Source of the DNA: Cyclonatronum proteinivorum
Lineage (GTDB): Bacteria; Bacteroidota; Rhodothermia; Balneolales; Cyclonatronaceae
Direction: 5' to 3'
Length of the DNA: 64,000 nt
NCBI RefSeq assembly: GCF_003353065.1
Contig: NZ_CP027806.1
Coordinates: 1,149,001 to 1,213,000 of the forward strand
A program made the position numbers and the translations under genes. This document shows positions 62,593-64,000 of this stretch, piece after piece; within the stretch, counting starts at the first letter, position 1, and each line of letters starts with the position of its first letter. The notes under the pieces were generated by a model. The model did no database searches and was not told the DNA's origin. It saw only the letters and a list, made by a program, of their open reading frames with translations.

Positions 62593-64000
62593 CTACATAT
62601 CTTTCTCAATTTCATCTACAATGTAGGTTTTTTTGGAAATATCGAGGATGATTTGTTCGAACTCGTCTGCAGATTTGTTGATTTCCTCATATAGCTTTTC
62701 CTCACTCAGAAATTCAAAATCTTTATCAGCGAACAGGCTCATCAGCCCCTTGAGCCTTGCAAGCGGAGCGCGCACTAGATGTGACTGTTCCCATGAAATA
62801 TCGCGGAGGGTTTTATTTTGCTTCAGAATTGCGTTCTGATATCTCATTTGCTGCGAAACATCCATCACAAATGAAGCAAACAGCAATTCTTCTTCAAATT
62901 CAAAACGCTGTACCTGCACCAAAACGTCGTAAGATGTGCCGTTTTTGCGCTTATGTCTTGCGTTAAACTGAATCTGCTGCTGTGTACCGTTCAAAAGAGG
63001 TTTAAGCTGTTCCTGAAAATCTTCTTCACTGAAGCCTTCTTTTATTTCCCAGGCTTTGAGCTGTATCAGCTCTTCGATTTTATACCCAAGATTGTGTAAT
63101 GCCGCTTTATTTGCATTAATGAAATTAAAGGTGTTGCTGTCAAAGAAGTAAATCTCATTGAGTGATTCATTTACTACAAAGTCGAGCCGCCTGCTGTTAC
63201 GCTCTCCTTCTTTTTGGGCGGTTACATCGCGTACAATAATCAGTATTTCAAGTTTACCGTACGGTACAAGCCGTGCTTCATAGTAGCAGGTAGTGCCATG
63301 AATATCAAGCTTATAGGAGTACTGCTGTGGTTCCTGTGTACGATGCGTCAGCATTAGCTTTTTTTCGAAATCTTCAGCAATATCTATGGGCAAAACCTTG
63401 TAGATCGAGCTGCCAACATAATCGGTTGGTTCATAAAGCAGTGCGTCGTCATCTTTAGTATAATATTCTGTGATACGCAAATCTACACCAACTACAAACA
63501 TGAGGTCCGGGTTGGCCTGAAGTACGGCGGTCGTACGTTCAAGGGCCTGCCGTTCCTGCTGCTGTGCTTTGCGGAGTTCTGTAATCTCGGTGATGATACC
63601 ACACAGGCCGGTTACTTCATCTTTTGAGTTGAAAATGGGAAACTTCACAGAGATGAAGAAACGGGCGTCGTCTCCCTGACCGAGTTGTTCTTCGGTTTCT
63701 ACTGTTATCCGCTCGCCCATCACTTTATTATCGTTAGCTATGAAACCCTCAGCTGTTTCCGGGTCAAAAAGATCGTTGTCGTTTCTGCCAACAACCTGTT
63801 CGCGTTTGAGACCGGTTACTTCTTCCCACTTCTTGTTCACTGTGTGGTAAACCCCGCTGCGGTCTTTCACGGTGATGAGTGAACCGCTGTTCTCGAAAAT
63901 ATCGGTCAGAAACTGTTGCCGTTCGTCGAGTTCGTTTATCAGAGCTGTGCGCCACCAGGTGTTTTCTATCATGCTGGCAAACAAGGTGAGCAGGCCTACT
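62593..64000 (-). CDS. multi-PAS sensor with a degenerate histidine-kinase core (5' end outside window)
   Basis: The frame stays open to the window edge, so the N-terminus is missing; the start of the readable part (LLTLFASMIENTWW) looks like the end of a GAF domain. Three PAS domains follow (roughly residues 25-140, 150-250 and 260-375 of the visible part). The C-terminal segment LRDISWEQSHLVRAPLARLKGL resembles a HisKA dimerisation helix with its phospho-acceptor His, but no ATPase domain follows and the protein ends 60 residues later. It probably signals by dimer contact or phosphotransfer rather than acting as a full kinase. Confidence 0.82.
   Translation of the reverse strand, partial: VGLLTLFASMIENTWWRTALINELDERQQFLTDIFENSGSLITVKDRSGVYHTVNKKWEEVTGLKREQVVGRNDNDLFDPETAEGFIANDNKVMGERITVETEEQLGQGDDARFFISVKFPIFNSKDEVTGLCGIITEITELRKAQQQERQALERTTAVLQANPDLMFVVGVDLRITEYYTKDDDALLYEPTDYVGSSIYKVLPIDIAEDFEKKLMLTHRTQEPQQYSYKLDIHGTTCYYEARLVPYGKLEILIIVRDVTAQKEGERNSRRLDFVVNESLNEIYFFDSNTFNFINANKAALHNLGYKIEELIQLKAWEIKEGFSEEDFQEQLKPLLNGTQQQIQFNARHKRKNGTSYDVLVQVQRFEFEEELLFASFVMDVSQQMRYQNAILKQNKTLRDISWEQSHLVRAPLARLKGLMSLFADKDFEFLSEEKLYEEINKSADEFEQIILDISKKTYIVDEIEKDM

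Overview
The window looks like a chromosomal segment of a member of the Bacteroidota/Rhodothermota/Balneolota group. The signs are two SusC/SusD pairs, many carboxypeptidase-regulatory-like N-terminal domains on TonB-dependent receptors, two GWxTD-domain proteins, a DUF4270-like lipoprotein following a GlgA-like fragment, a DUF6580 membrane protein, PAS proteins with a degenerate kinase core, and a Rho factor without the usual N-terminal helical domain. A BCCT osmolyte transporter, a sodium:solute symporter and a Na/Pi transporter fit a salt-adapted marine or soda-lake bacterium. The species is inferred, not proven. No rRNA, tRNA, CRISPR array, prophage or transposase gene was seen.

Layout. 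1-4.3 kb: tail of a glycogen-synthase-like gene, then a DUF4270-like lipoprotein, an outer-membrane barrel and a TPR protein. 4.3-9.2 kb: an 800-bp leader region, rho, convergent lptB, an M42 aminopeptidase and purS-purQ. 9.4-17.4 kb: a metal-homeostasis locus. A TonB receptor diverges from a MntR/DtxR-type regulator, which is followed by a tightly overlapping transporter operon (binding lipoprotein, ATPase, permease fused to a DtxR-like domain, second permease) and two CrcB fluoride-channel subunits. The gene order and the fusion resemble chlamydial ytgABCRD. 17.4-25.6 kb: a GWxTD lipoprotein, a SusC-SusD-lipoprotein operon and an exported unknown. 25.6-29.8 kb: polyphosphate kinase divergent from a Na/Pi symporter. 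29.8-34 kb: a MITE-like palindromic element, DUF6580, an exported unknown, YceI, DUF4168 and an alkyladenine glycosylase. 34-39.2 kb: SSS symporter, GNAT, alanine/ornithine racemase, cytosolic M23 peptidase and M20D amidohydrolase, a likely peptide or D-amino-acid salvage group.

39.6-45.1 kb: a second SusC-SusD pair and a small lipoprotein. 45.4-47.3 kb: a 618-residue membrane protein of unknown family. 47.7-51.7 kb: porin, BCCT transporter and tandem universal stress protein, probably an osmoprotectant uptake unit. 51.9-54.6 kb: a second GWxTD protein and a lipoprotein. 54.8-59.4 kb: a 1239-residue FG-GAP/ASPIC lipoprotein and a CIA30 protein. 59.5-60.4 kb: three tandem copies of a 297-bp repeat, each with a 28-bp palindrome. 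60.5-64 kb: an acetyl/propionyl-CoA synthetase and the 3' part of a multi-PAS sensor that runs off the window.

The most unusual features are the permease-DtxR fusion beside a free MntR with candidate operator palindromes, the 297-bp tandem repeats, the 226-bp inverted-repeat element, and the racemase/M23/M20 group.
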